Source: Syntrophomonas sp. DTU019
Lineage (GTDB): Bacteria; Bacillota; Syntrophomonadia; Syntrophomonadales; Syntrophomonadaceae
Direction: 5' to 3'
NCBI GenBank assembly: GCA_001512785.1
Contig: LFSQ01000029.1
Coordinates: forward strand, 1-51,437
Length of the DNA stretch: 51,437 nt
Shown: piece after piece, positions 7,844 to 17,430 of the stretch
Layout of the letters: every line of letters starts with the position of its first letter
Position numbering within the stretch: the stretch's first letter is position 1
Program-made: the position numbers and the translations under genes
The notes under the pieces: model-generated
What the model saw: the letters and a program-made list of their open reading frames with translations, nothing else
The model's database searches: none
Told to the model about the DNA's origin: nothing

Positions 7844-8749
7844 TTATTTCTTCAATGCTTCGGTCAGGAGCGGAACCACTTCGTAAAGGTCTCCTACGAT
7901 TCCGTAATCGGCAGCCTTGAATATCGGAGCCTTCTCATTGATATCGATAGCCACAATCAGGTTAGCGTCGCGAATGCCGTAAACATGCTGAATCTGGCCG
8001 GATACCCCCATGGAAATATACAGCCTGGGCTTTATAACCGCTCCTGATATTCCGATGTAGCTCTCCACTGGCAGCCAGTGCCTTTCCTCGGCTATGCTCC
8101 TGGTGCAGCCCAGCTCCGCTCCCAAAACTGCAGCCAGGTCCCGGGCAATCTGAAGATCTTCCTCTTTGTCCAGGGCCATACCCACACATACTACTTTTTC
8201 GGCCTTGCTGAGATCCACCCCTTCTTTAACGATAGGAGCTGTTTCCACTATACTCACCCGGGTATCGGCTTTCAGTTTCAAGGCCTCTATGGTGGACTCG
8301 CCCTGAGCCGGCTCGAATTTCCCGGCTGGAATGGTGACAACACTGAGGCCGGATAAAACCTGTTTTTCCTGCACGGCCCCCCCGTACAGCATCCTCACAC
8401 AGGTCAATTGGTTGTCATGATATTCTACGGAAACCACATCGCTTGCCATGGCGCAATCAAGGTATCCCGCTACCCGGGCGGCTAGATCCCGGCCTCTGGG
8501 GGTAGCCCCTACCGCAAACAGTTCCGCCCCGGCTTTAATCAAAAACTCGGCTATGTCTTTGGCATAGCTTTCGATCAGCTCGCTATCGCCATCGATGGCA
8601 TAAATCTTATCCGCTCCAGCGTTTGTAAGCGCTTGAGCCGCTTCTTCACCCAGAGCCATTACAAAGGCCTCTTTACCCGCCGCTCTGGCAAACCCCACTA
8701 TTTCCGCAGCAATGTCGGCTCTATCACTGAATATGTAAATACCCGCCAT
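7844..8749 (-). CDS. fixB: Electron transfer flavoprotein alpha subunit (FixB/EtfA)
   Basis: 301 aa. The C-terminal FAD-binding signature is complete: LYISMGVSGQIQHVYGIRDANLIVAIDINEKAPIFKAADYGIVGD. The N-terminal ETF domain begins AGIYIFSDRAD. It overlaps fixA by one base, so the two subunits should be made together. In a FixABCX system this subunit carries the electron-shuttling FAD. An 81-base gap separates it from fixC. Confidence 0.95.
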   Translation of the reverse strand: MAGIYIFSDRADIAAEIVGFARAAGKEAFVMALGEEAAQALTNAGADKIYAIDGDSELIESYAKDIAEFLIKAGAELFAVGATPRGRDLAARVAGYLDCAMASDVVSVEYHDNQLTCVRMLYGGAVQEKQVLSGLSVVTIPAGKFEPAQGESTIEALKLKADTRVSIVETAPIVKEGVDLSKAEKVVCVGMALDKEEDLQIARDLAAVLGAELGCTRSIAEERHWLPVESYIGISGAVIKPRLYISMGVSGQIQHVYGIRDANLIVAIDINEKAPIFKAADYGIVGDLYEVVPLLTEALKK

Positions 8750-9516
8750 TAGACCACACCTTCCTTCCTCAGCGCAGCTACCAGATTATTGACTCTCTCG
8801 GCAGTCTCGCCCTCGTTGAAGATGATGTTTTTGCGGTCCATCATATACCCTTTGATTTCGGTCACCCGGGATTTAGGCGTCAAATCAACCCCCAGGTCCT
8901 GAGCCTTCAACTCGGTAACCGGTTTTTTGCCTGCGGCCAAAACCGCCTTAAGACCGGGTATGGGTGCGGAGGTGATTTCCGGCAGGACCGCTACCACTGC
9001 GGGCAGTTCCACCTTTACCTTTTGCAGGCAGTCATCTAGCACGCGTGTGGCGATCAAGGTGTTTCCGCTGATCTCCAATTTGCCCACCGAGGTCACCACC
9101 GGCAGGTCCAACAAAGCACCGATGCGAGGCCCGGTCTGCCTGGCATAGGTGTCGCTGGCACCCTCCGCACAGATGATCAGGCTTACATCAGCCATCTTTT
9201 TTATGGCAGCCGCCAGAACCCGGGCTGTACCGGCCCCATCTGCCTGGCTGGCTTGTGGTTCATTGATATACCAGGCCTCATCCATTCCCCTGGACAATGC
9301 GTCTTTGAGCGATGGTTTGGCATCTGCAGTGCCGAAGGTAAGGCCTGCAACCTTGCCATTTAGAGCAGCTGCTGCTTGAACTGCTGCTTCGATGGCATTC
9401 TTGTCATAGTCGCTGATTTTCCCCTTGGCTTTACTCAGGTCAATGGACAAGTCCGCATTGATACGGATGTCCGCTTCATCGAGCACCCATTTGTAACAGA
9501 CCACAACTAGGGGCAT
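8749..9516 (-). CDS. fixA: Electron transfer flavoprotein beta subunit (FixA/EtfB)
   Basis: 255 aa. ETF beta features: LVVVCYKWVLDEADIRIN at the start, YDKNAIEAAVQAAAAL, and SLIICAEGASDTYARQTGPRIGALLDLPVVTSV. The beta subunit of bifurcating ETFs binds NAD(H) and the bifurcating FAD. It is the first gene of the operon, with GAGGAGG 8 bases before its ATG and a candidate promoter at 9602-9610. In syntrophic Clostridia such clusters link acyl-CoA or NADH oxidation to ferredoxin; the link here is inference. Confidence 0.95.
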   Translation of the reverse strand: MPLVVVCYKWVLDEADIRINADLSIDLSKAKGKISDYDKNAIEAAVQAAAALNGKVAGLTFGTADAKPSLKDALSRGMDEAWYINEPQASQADGAGTARVLAAAIKKMADVSLIICAEGASDTYARQTGPRIGALLDLPVVTSVGKLEISGNTLIATRVLDDCLQKVKVELPAVVAVLPEITSAPIPGLKAVLAAGKKPVTELKAQDLGVDLTPKSRVTEIKGYMMDRKNIIFNEGETAERVNNLVAALRKEGVV

Positions 9517-9601
9517 AACAACACCTCCTCTTGATTGTCAATCACCATTTACCAAAATACTTTTTTAGGGAAAATGGCTGATTATATTAATTGTTGCTGT
9601 C

Positions 9602-9610
9602 ACTATACCA
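9602..9610 (-). promoter_or_regulatory. Candidate extended -10 promoter of fixABCX
   Basis: On the minus strand TGGTATAGT is an extended -10 element (TGn plus TATAGT). It lies about 86 bases upstream of fixA with no good -35 hexamer at the normal spacing. Confidence 0.45.
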
Positions 9611-9644
9611 TATTTCCAGCAAGTATCGGAAGAACAGTAAGAAT

Positions 9645-11210
9645 TTACGTTTCTCTGGGTGTTGTCAGTGGTGCAGTTTTGCCATCTTTCCCCTTGTGAA
9701 TATTATAATAAACCGACCCGGGGCAGCGGCAGAAATCCAGGCTGCAGCTTAACAGCCAGCAGCATAAAACCACAACCATCAAATCATAGGTGAAACTGAA
9801 CAGGAATAACTGCTTGGCAGTATCGGCCTGACCGTTCCCCATGAGAGGCATGGGAAACTGCAAAAGGCCTATGATAATCACTGCCCAAAACAGCTTTAAA
9901 AGTGACACGATTTCTTTAGACTGCCGCCACTTTTTATAAGCCAGCAGGGATAGCCCCAGTACTGCAGAATAAGCCAGGACCAAAAACTCCAGGTTTCGCG
10001 GCATATACTGTTCCCTTAAAGAAGACCAATAGGTGAAGCGCTCAAACTCGCTCACCGGCTGCTCTAAGTCCTTCTTTTGGTATTTGCCCAGAGTGGTTGA
10101 GGTGGTAAAGGCATGACGGGCCGTGTATTCCATGCCGCTAATAAACCTCTGCGGATGGGTAATATAAAACCAAACCAGATCAAAATTGCTGATTTTGCTG
10201 TAGAATTCCTTTCGGGTGGTCTCGCTGAGGGGCACATATTTGGCATACTCTTCTTCAGGCAAAAAAGCGTGTTTCCCGGCGTCGACCGCCAGGTCGGGGT
10301 TCAAGCCCAGGTCAAGCAGGTCCTGAGCAGGGTTGGGGGAATCCTTCAATATCCCGTAAAACAGCGCATTGTAACGGGTATACTCACTGATTGATTTGTT
10401 GGCATAGGCGTAACTGAGCGGATAAATTATTATGATAAAGCTCAAAACCCCCATTATCCACATCTGATGGGGTTTGAGCAGCCCCCGGTTTTCCCGCCAG
10501 AGATGGATTATCATGACAAGAATCACGGGCAGGGCGGATATAACCTGCAGCTTGGATCCCAGAAACAGAAATGCCGCCGCGAAAATGAGCACAATGGATG
10601 AGAATACCTTATGCCGGGACTTTGTCACCTGGCGATGATAGAGGTACTTTACCCAGGCGGCGCTATACAAGGCCAGGGCGGTTATCATCATGGGTTCGCC
10701 GTACAAGCTGTTGAACCATACCAGATAATTGCCATCCAAAAAAACAAAACAGCTAATGAGGATAAACATACCCAGTTTTAAACGGTCTCTTAGGTTAAGA
10801 GAGGCGAATATCAGCCAGAAGGCATATATGTACAGCACCGCGTAAACAGTGGCCAGGTATAGGGTTTTGAAAGTATCCTGTCCCAGCAGCCGGCAGACAG
10901 TGTTTATCAAGGTGATTACATAAGCGATGCTGGTGGCACTCAAGCGCCTGAAAAGGCTTAATCTGCTGCTGTCGGAAATCTGGTATTCGAACACCGGGTA
11001 ATGCATGAACCGTTCAAATCCGGGGTCATCGATTTGCTCCGCTTTGAGTTCCAGGCCTGAAACATTCATGACGCGATCAAAATCGCCCTGATCAGCCACT
11101 CCGGGTTGAGGAGGCTGATAGAGCACCAGGGCGATGATGAGCACGGCAAGGACTCCCGCTATGACCGGCAGGTAATGTGACAAACGATGTTTTCTCATCT
11201 CATACCACAT
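9645..11210 (-). CDS. Polytopic membrane protein, glycosyltransferase-like (WsfD-type)
   Basis: 521 aa with roughly ten to twelve hydrophobic helices. An extracellular-type loop after the first helix starts GVADQGDFDRVMNVSGL. A first helix followed by an acidic GDFDRV loop and many more helices resembles lipid-linked-sugar glycosyltransferases (GT-C fold) and WsfD-type hexose transferases of surface-glycan loci. The active-site assignment is tentative. It is divergent from the gtrA-GT2 pair, which supports an envelope-glycan role. The start is uncertain between ATG at 11210 and an in-frame ATG at 11198. Confidence 0.6.
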   Translation of the reverse strand: MWYEMRKHRLSHYLPVIAGVLAVLIIALVLYQPPQPGVADQGDFDRVMNVSGLELKAEQIDDPGFERFMHYPVFEYQISDSSRLSLFRRLSATSIAYVITLINTVCRLLGQDTFKTLYLATVYAVLYIYAFWLIFASLNLRDRLKLGMFILISCFVFLDGNYLVWFNSLYGEPMMITALALYSAAWVKYLYHRQVTKSRHKVFSSIVLIFAAAFLFLGSKLQVISALPVILVMIIHLWRENRGLLKPHQMWIMGVLSFIIIIYPLSYAYANKSISEYTRYNALFYGILKDSPNPAQDLLDLGLNPDLAVDAGKHAFLPEEEYAKYVPLSETTRKEFYSKISNFDLVWFYITHPQRFISGMEYTARHAFTTSTTLGKYQKKDLEQPVSEFERFTYWSSLREQYMPRNLEFLVLAYSAVLGLSLLAYKKWRQSKEIVSLLKLFWAVIIIGLLQFPMPLMGNGQADTAKQLFLFSFTYDLMVVVLCCWLLSCSLDFCRCPGSVYYNIHKGKDGKTAPLTTPRET

Positions 11211-11351
11211 CCACTTTCATCAGCCGTTAAATCGGAAAAGGGTTCAAACCGCTGCGCAGGCCTCAAACGCTGCGCAGTTGTGCATAGTTTATCCATTTTT
11301 GGCAATAATAAACTCGGGGTTGAGAATCAGGCAGAATGGGATTGATCATAA

Positions 11352-11813
11352 TTGGGTTTTGACCGGCAAGGTATATGGATATACGACGGTTGGGCCAGGC
11401 ACAGCAGATATCAGAGCCTGGTTTTATACCTGGGGTTTGGTGCACTCACTACACTGACCAATATAGGGGCTTATTATGGCCTTACCCAATTGGCGGGCTT
11501 ACCTTATCTGGCGGCTAACCTTTTAGCCTGGATTATTTCGGTGTCATTTGCCTATGCAACCAATCATTGCTTTGTGTTCAGATGCAAAACCCGCGGATGG
11601 CTGCCTGTTTTTGAGCAATGCCTGGCTTTTTTTGGCGGCCGCTTGTTGTCGGGTGGGCTGGATATGGCAATAATGTTTGTTTTTATCGATGTGTTTGCTT
11701 GCAATGATGTCTTCACCAAGATAGCTGCCAATATAGCGGTCATAATATTTAATTACCTTTTTGCCAGGTACGTCGTGTTTCACAACAAAAGGCAGGGAGA
11801 AGTGCTGCAGTGA
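11352..11813 (+). CDS. GtrA-family membrane protein (polyprenyl-P-glucose flippase-like)
   Basis: 153 aa with four hydrophobic helices in the GtrA arrangement: YLGFGALTTLTNIGAYYGL, YLAANLLAWIISVSFAYATN, the FFGGRLLSGGLDMAIMF segment, and IAANIAVIIFNYLFARYVVF ending in basic residues. GtrA proteins are thought to flip undecaprenyl-phosphate sugars made by GtrB-type enzymes, and a GtrB-like gene follows with a 4-base GTGA overlap. The first possible start is TTG at 11352, just after an in-frame TAA at 11349. Confidence 0.85.
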   Translation: MGFDRQGIWIYDGWARHSRYQSLVLYLGFGALTTLTNIGAYYGLTQLAGLPYLAANLLAWIISVSFAYATNHCFVFRCKTRGWLPVFEQCLAFFGGRLLSGGLDMAIMFVFIDVFACNDVFTKIAANIAVIIFNYLFARYVVFHNKRQGEVLQ

Positions 11814-12748
11814 AGAAAATATCGATTGTAATACCCTGTTATAATGAACAGGAGGTATTGCCCTACTTCTATGCTGAGCTGGCCAAACTGGCCCTGGATA
11901 TGCCCTTCGCAGCCTTTGAGTTCGTTTTTATCGATGACGGGTCAGAGGATGGCACCCTCGCTGTGATAAAAGACCTGCAGGGCCGGGACGGACGGGTAAA
12001 ATACATTTCTTTTTCCCGCAATTTTGGTAAAGAATCGGCTATTTATGCGGGTTTGAAAAATGCCAAAGGCGATTATGTGGCCATAATCGATGCTGACCTG
12101 CAGGACCCACCCATGCTGATCAAGGATATGTACCGCATCCTGACAAATGAAGGCTGCGACTGTGTTGCTGCCAGAAGGACCAACCGCAAGGGTGAGCCCC
12201 TGCTCAGGTCGTTTTTGGCCCGGCAGTATTATCGCCTCATCAATGCCCTGGCAAATATAGAATTGGTAGATGGGGCCCGCGATTTCAGGCTGATGAACCG
12301 GCAGATGGTTGATTCAATTCTCCAGATCTGCGAGTACAATCGTTTTTCCAAAGGGATTTTCGCCTGGGTAGGATTTAAAACCAAATGGATAGAATACGAC
12401 AACCGGCAAAGAGCCGCCGGCAAGACCAAATGGTCTTTTTGGAAGCTCTATGTTTATTCGCTGGACGGAATTATGGCCTTCTCCACCACCCCCCTGGCCT
12501 TGTCCTCTATTATCGGTTTGGTGTTCTTCCTGTGCTCGTTGCTTATCATTCTGGCCATGGCTGCCAAATACTTGATCTGGGGTGGTTCGCTTTACGGCTG
12601 GCCTTTTCTGGTCTGCATACTGTTGTTTATTACCGGGATTCAGCTCTTTTGCACCGGCATTGTAGGGCAATATGTGTCCAGGACCTATATGGAAGCTAAA
12701 CGAAGGCCGATATACATTGTCAAAGAATATAGTGACGAATGCTGCTAA
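11810..12748 (+). CDS. Family 2 glycosyltransferase, GtrB/DPM1-like
   Basis: 312 aa. The GT-A domain begins ISIVIPCYNEQEVLPYF, with FVFIDDGSEDGT (nucleotide binding), SFSRNFGKESAIYAGL, and the catalytic metal motif YVAIIDADLQDPP. Two C-terminal helices (ALSSIIGLVFFLCSLLIILAMA and FLVCILLFITGIQLFCTGIVGQYV) and the closing RPIYIVKE are typical of GtrB/polyprenyl-phosphate glucosyltransferases. GTG start overlaps the gtrA stop, so the two form a coupled unit that makes and flips a lipid-linked sugar. Confidence 0.93.
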   Translation: MKKISIVIPCYNEQEVLPYFYAELAKLALDMPFAAFEFVFIDDGSEDGTLAVIKDLQGRDGRVKYISFSRNFGKESAIYAGLKNAKGDYVAIIDADLQDPPMLIKDMYRILTNEGCDCVAARRTNRKGEPLLRSFLARQYYRLINALANIELVDGARDFRLMNRQMVDSILQICEYNRFSKGIFAWVGFKTKWIEYDNRQRAAGKTKWSFWKLYVYSLDGIMAFSTTPLALSSIIGLVFFLCSLLIILAMAAKYLIWGGSLYGWPFLVCILLFITGIQLFCTGIVGQYVSRTYMEAKRRPIYIVKEYSDECC

Positions 12749-12778
12749 AGCCATAAACCTGCAGCATCTATAGAAATG

Positions 12779-12805
12779 GAAAACCCGCCGAAGAGGCGGG
12801 CTTTG
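12779..12805. terminator. Bidirectional terminator between convergent genes
   Basis: A CCCGCC/GGCGGG stem, followed by CTTTG on the plus strand and GTTTTCC on the minus strand. It lies between the GT2 gene and the half-ferritin repeat gene, which converge here. Confidence 0.75.
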
Positions 12806-12815
12806 ATGCTATAGA

Positions 12816-13478
12816 TCAGCAGTCACACAATGCCAGAACCGCCAGCCAGAACTTGGCATGACCATATTCGTCTCCAGCAATGTTAAGAATCAGGGCTCTT
12901 AAGACCGGATCATCCACCATGTCGGCCATGGCCGCATACATGGAAACTGCCCCGATTTCATCGGCAATAGCTCCCTCCACCAAATCACAGAAGTCTTTTT
13001 TATCATCATCCCGGCAAAAATCATCGTCAAACCTATGGTGCTTTTTGGGCATCATGTCGTCAAAATCGTCAAAATGCCTTTTTGGCATCATATCGTCCTT
13101 TTTGTCGCGGTCTCTTTTACGATCCCGGTCTTTTTTGTCATCATCCCACCATGTGGGCTTTTTATCCTCATCAGATTCATCCCACCACTGGTGCTTCTTA
13201 TCGTCCTCGCATTCATCCCACCATGTGGGCTTTTTGTCATCTTTGCATTCATCCCACCATTTGGGCTTTTTGTCATCTTTGCACTCATCCCACCATTTAT
13301 GCTTTCTGTCTTCCCTGCAATCATCCCACCAATCGTGGTTTCTGTCATCCTCATGGTCAACAAAACACCACCTGTGTTGCTTATCCTCAGGTTCGAAGTA
13401 CCATTTGGACTTTTTGTGCTCCGGGCGTCTATGGCTTTTTTTGGCCATCCTTGCGCGGCGATGGTTCTTTTTCGGCAT
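12816..13478 (-). CDS. Trp/Asp/Lys tandem-repeat protein with C-terminal half-ferritin domain
   Basis: 220 aa from the ATG at 13478, chosen because GAGGAGGT lies 7 bases upstream; the frame is open to 13511. A basic N-terminus (MPKKNHRRARMAKKSHRRP) is followed by six 12-residue repeats of the form WWDECKDDKKPK, with degenerate copies ahead of them (WYFEPEDKQHR, WCFVDHEDDRNHD). Then come two MMPK[RK]H-type copies rich in Asp/His. The C-terminus is a two-helix ferritin-like unit with E-x6-Y (EIGAVSMY) and ExxH (EYGH). Only half of a four-helix bundle is present, so it should dimerise to bind a di-metal centre. No signal peptide. I know no described family with this layout. Confidence 0.8.
   Translation of the reverse strand: MPKKNHRRARMAKKSHRRPEHKKSKWYFEPEDKQHRWCFVDHEDDRNHDWWDDCREDRKHKWWDECKDDKKPKWWDECKDDKKPTWWDECEDDKKHQWWDESDEDKKPTWWDDDKKDRDRKRDRDKKDDMMPKRHFDDFDDMMPKKHHRFDDDFCRDDDKKDFCDLVEGAIADEIGAVSMYAAMADMVDDPVLRALILNIAGDEYGHAKFWLAVLALCDC
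13141..13356 (-). repeat. 36-bp coding tandem repeat, six copies
   Basis: Units begin at 13141, 13177, 13213, 13249, 13285 and 13321. Each begins TCATCCCACCA on the plus strand and encodes a WWD-type 12-residue unit on the minus strand. Copies diverge mostly at variable codons, with the two Trp and following Asp kept in all. It is an in-frame protein repeat, so copy number can change by slippage without a frameshift. Confidence 0.95.
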
Positions 13479-13634
13479 CCATCCGACCTCCTCTGGTGTA
13501 TTTAGCCACATCGGCTATACCATATTATGGAACGGCCTTTAAGGTAGTGCCTGTACCTGTCAAACTTTCCCGGCAGGTAACATATCGGGTATTCAATCCG
13601 TATACTGGTAAAAAAACATGAGGAGTGAATATAC

Positions 13635-14402
13635 TTGAACTCGGACAGATTCAAAACCCTGATTAAGGTGGCTAAAAAACACAAAATAAAAAGCCTGGAA
13701 TTATATAAAGATCTGGTTGACAAAATCCCTAACCAGGACCTTAAGGAATTGCTTAAAGAGAATATCCTGGCCGGTGAAAGAAAGCATCGCCGTTTCTTCG
13801 CTGACGCAGATGAAGAGGTGGATAAGGGATATGATAAAAGGGAATATAAGCCCGGCTGTGATGACGAGGAGGGTTTCAAGCATCTCACCATACCCCTTAA
13901 ACAGGGAGCATTTATAAGCAAGTATTACCCGGACCGCAATTTCAATGATTATGATGCCTTATATCTGGGGCGTTATGGCCTGCCCGAAAATATCTTTCGC
14001 ACCCTGATGGAGTTCAAACTCCATAAAATCCCGGACAATTGCACTATCACTAAAGCCGAATTGGTTATTACCCTGTGCACCAATGAGCTGCCCGATAAAG
14101 GGGCTCCAATCACCATGCACCCGATTTTGACTGACTGGTCGGAGAAGACCGTAACCTGGAATGACGGCCCCAAAATGGCCAGGGAACACTGGAAAATCAT
14201 GGTTCCGGGAGGGGTATTGGGTGCTCTGTGCATAGATGTGAAGGATTATGTTCAGGATTATTGGGAATGCCCCAATCACGGCTTTATGCTCATCGGACCC
14301 GAATTCCTGAACGGCGTTATCGGAATTGAAGCCGAAGACTACGGCCCTCACCGCAAAGCCCCTTACCTGAAAATAGAAATGGAGTGCGGCCATGATGAAT
14401 AA
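13635..14402 (+). CDS. Ferritin-like helical segment fused to DNRLRE/CBM96-type domain
   Basis: 255 aa. Residues about 5-58 form two helices with LELYKDLVDKIPNQDLKELL and an ExxH motif (GERKHRRFF), resembling one half of a rubrerythrin/ferritin bundle although the first metal Glu is not evident. Residues about 85-250 match the DNRLRE beta-sandwich: IPLKQGAFISKYYPDRNFND, LYLGRYG, TLMEFKLHKIPDNCTITKAEL, DWSEKTVTWND, and DVKDYVQDYWECPNHGFMLIG. DNRLRE domains are usually extracellular, but no signal peptide is visible. TTG start with AGGAG 9 bases upstream. Divergent from the repeat gene, with a 156-base gap between the chosen starts. Confidence 0.8.
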   Translation: MNSDRFKTLIKVAKKHKIKSLELYKDLVDKIPNQDLKELLKENILAGERKHRRFFADADEEVDKGYDKREYKPGCDDEEGFKHLTIPLKQGAFISKYYPDRNFNDYDALYLGRYGLPENIFRTLMEFKLHKIPDNCTITKAELVITLCTNELPDKGAPITMHPILTDWSEKTVTWNDGPKMAREHWKIMVPGGVLGALCIDVKDYVQDYWECPNHGFMLIGPEFLNGVIGIEAEDYGPHRKAPYLKIEMECGHDE

Positions 14403-14646
14403 TAAATCCACTCGCTATGATGCTTTAACCCGACTGTTCAATGAAAGGTATAAATCCCGGCTGGAAATCTGCCAGCAGCTCGCCAGTCAGGTGAGAAAAA
14501 CCCATAAATTGCAAACCTCTCATCAAGCCAACCGGGCGGGCTTTAAAAAGGGCATAAATCATGCTTCAATTGCTGAAATAGAAAGCCTTGCCGGCTTAAC
14601 CCCCCAGCAGATACGACAGCACCTTGTCAACCACATGAAATCATAG
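14392..14646 (+). CDS. Small hypothetical protein (84 aa)
   Basis: Not recognised. A basic, helical, soluble protein with a helix-hairpin-helix-like C-terminus (ASIAEIESLAGLTPQQIRQHLVNHMK). It overlaps the end of the DNRLRE gene by 11 bases and is therefore translationally coupled to it. Followed by a terminator at 14677-14712. The start is ATG at 14392 or 14395. Coupling suggests a role with the ferritin-DNRLRE protein, but none is known. Confidence 0.6.
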   Translation: MMNNKSTRYDALTRLFNERYKSRLEICQQLASQVRKTHKLQTSHQANRAGFKKGINHASIAEIESLAGLTPQQIRQHLVNHMKS

Positions 14647-14676
14647 TACCCCGGGCATACACCGCATCGACTCCAG

Positions 14677-14712
14677 GAAAGCAGGGAACCGTTTGGTTAC
14701 CTGCTTCTTTAT
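14677..14712 (+). terminator. Rho-independent terminator
   Basis: AAGCAGG/CCTGCTT outer stem with an inner AACC-GTTT-GGTT hairpin, followed by CTTTAT, just downstream of the 84-aa gene. Confidence 0.7.
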
Positions 14713-14829
14713 GGCAATCTTTAATATTTCGGCAAGTCCTGGGGAAGCCTAAGTAAAACCTTGTAATCCCGGTATCGATTGGTTAAAAGGCCAGGTCTGA
14801 CCTCAAACACTATAAGGGGGTTTTGAAAA

Positions 14830-15207
14830 GTGCGTATGGTGCAATGCCCAGAAATCTGCTTCTGGTGCGGTGAATTCACCGGAAGAACCTCAGTATTTGA
14901 AGCTACCTCTGCCGATGACTATGATATCCAAGGAGTACTGGGCAGTTATGAGCCCTGCCCCACCTGCCAGCGAACCTGGAGTTTGGGGGTGGTGCTGTTT
15001 GAAGTAGTCGATGAGCAAAGCAGCCCCCGGCCACCCATAACACCGGGCTATGCCCCGACCGGTCGCTGGTTTATCGTGCCCCCGGAAACCATCCGCGAGT
15101 ATTTCGATTATCCCGAACAGGTGATAGCCACCGGTAAGGGCATTATCGACCCCGTTCTGGCCGATTATCTGATGGAGTGTTTCATGCAGGGACAGGTGAT
15201 TCATTGA
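14830..15207 (+). CDS. Hypothetical protein with two CxxC pairs
   Basis: 125 aa, function unknown. A CFWCG pair near residue 10 and a CPTC pair near residue 43 could form a zinc ribbon or rubredoxin-like knuckle; a further Cys pair is formed by the N-terminal C6. The C-terminal half (GRWFIVPPETIREYFDYPEQ...) is compact and without membrane segments. GTG start with AAGGGGG about 10 bases upstream; ATG at 14836 is an alternative. It stands alone between a terminator and the ncRNA gene, which converges from the other strand. Confidence 0.6.
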   Translation: MRMVQCPEICFWCGEFTGRTSVFEATSADDYDIQGVLGSYEPCPTCQRTWSLGVVLFEVVDEQSSPRPPITPGYAPTGRWFIVPPETIREYFDYPEQVIATGKGIIDPVLADYLMECFMQGQVIH

Positions 15208-15339
15208 TTCGTAAAGAAGGATTCCGCTTACCTGCTGCAAAGCCCCGATAGTCAGGCATTGTGCCCGGGGTATGATGGTTACAGCACTTGAGCCGGAAGG
15301 TATTGAATACTATATCAGCGGGTTAAACCTCATTATCAG

Positions 15340-15371
15340 AAAATGTTGAAAGCCCTCACTCGCTGAGGGCT
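15340..15371 (-). terminator. Terminator of the structured ncRNA
   Basis: Perfect 8-bp stem AGCCCTCA/TGAGGGCT with a 5-base loop (15351-15371), then TTCAACATTTT on the minus strand. It can also serve the plus-strand gene on the left, because the stem is followed by TATAAT-rich sequence there. Confidence 0.75.
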
Positions 15372-15600
15372 TATAATAATCATCTTAGCGCTATGGCGGA
15401 GAAGTTTCGAAACACTGGGCCAAACGTTTAAACCAACAAGTCTTTCCGAAACCAAAAAACAAGGGTTAATGAATTTCTCTCCAAACCTAAGCGAGTTATT
15501 AGTTTTATCCGACTCTACACAACGATAAGCGACGGGATCAACAACTGAGGTACTAAACCAATGACTTTAAGATAGTATGCTTCTACTTCTCCGCCATTGC
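15345..15600 (-). ncRNA. Putative structured non-coding RNA of unassigned family (about 250 nt)
   Basis: No protein gene covers this stretch, yet it has a full transcription unit on the minus strand: a perfect TATAAT -10 (15607-15612), a start near 15600, and a hairpin terminator at 15340-15371. The 13 bases ATGGCGGAGAAGT at 15393-15405 are perfectly complementary to 15585-15597, so a 205-nt RNA body is closed by a 13-bp helix. Inside, AAAC-TAA/TTA-GTTT, ATCC-CG/CGGAT and AACC/GGTT hairpins can form. Terminal closing helices of this kind are typical of 6S, raiA-motif and other large bacterial RNAs; I cannot assign one from sequence alone. SRP RNA and tmRNA hallmarks are absent. Confidence 0.65.
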
Positions 15601-15606
15601 AATTTT

Positions 15607-15635
15607 ATTATAACCCAGAACAGCCGACAACGCAA
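15607..15635 (-). promoter_or_regulatory. SigA-type promoter of the ncRNA
   Basis: On the minus strand TTGCGT (15630-15635), a 17-base spacer, then a consensus TATAAT (15607-15612), placing the start near 15600, at the edge of the 13-bp closing helix. Confidence 0.75.
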
Positions 15636-15719
15636 GACTTAGGCATTTTGCTTAATTTACCAGTGCAGTGCAAAACTTTATCCAATGACAGATCTTGCCA
15701 CCTTTGCTTCAAGTTTGGA

Positions 15720-17036
<1,317 letters not shown>

Positions 17037-17058
17037 TCAGCCCTGCTACGGTTCGGTT

Positions 17059-17430
17059 TTAAGGCCGGTGCTTTTTAATGTAATCCTTAATGGCCTCATG
17101 CAGGGCATCTGCGGCCAGATTGGAACAATGCATTTTGATCGGGGGCAGGCCATCCAGGGCTTCAGCAACAGTGCGGTTAGTAATCTGCTGGGCTTCGGCC
17201 AGGGTTTTACCCTTGACCAGTTCGGTGACCATGCTGCTGGTGGCAATAGCCGCTGCGCAGCCGAAGGTTTTGAACTTGATATCCTGAATAATATCATCTT
17301 CCACCTTGATCTCGATGCGCATAATATCCCCGCAAACCGGGTTGCCTACCTCACCACAGCCATTGGCATCGGGTAATTCGCCTATATTGCGGGGGTTCAT
17401 AAAATGATCCATCACCTTTTTGGAATACAT
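17059..17430 (-). CDS. iscU: Fe-S cluster scaffold protein IscU/NifU-like
   Basis: About 124 aa. The three conserved cluster-binding cysteines are visible in GNPVCGDIM, TFGCAAAIA and MHCSNLAADAL. The Lys-X-Lys-type tail (KKHRP) follows. The protein accepts sulfur from IscS and iron to build [2Fe-2S]/[4Fe-4S] clusters. The ATG at 17430 overlaps the iscS stop (TGATG), giving translational coupling. The short form without a NifU C-terminal domain is the usual clostridial type. Confidence 0.95.
   Translation of the reverse strand: MYSKKVMDHFMNPRNIGELPDANGCGEVGNPVCGDIMRIEIKVEDDIIQDIKFKTFGCAAAIATSSMVTELVKGKTLAEAQQITNRTVAEALDGLPPIKMHCSNLAADALHEAIKDYIKKHRP

Noticed and set aside
13141-13356. 36-bp repeats with regular spacing resembling a CRISPR array
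   Set aside because: Units are contiguous without unique spacers, degenerate, and in-frame with a conserved WWD protein repeat under a good ribosome site.
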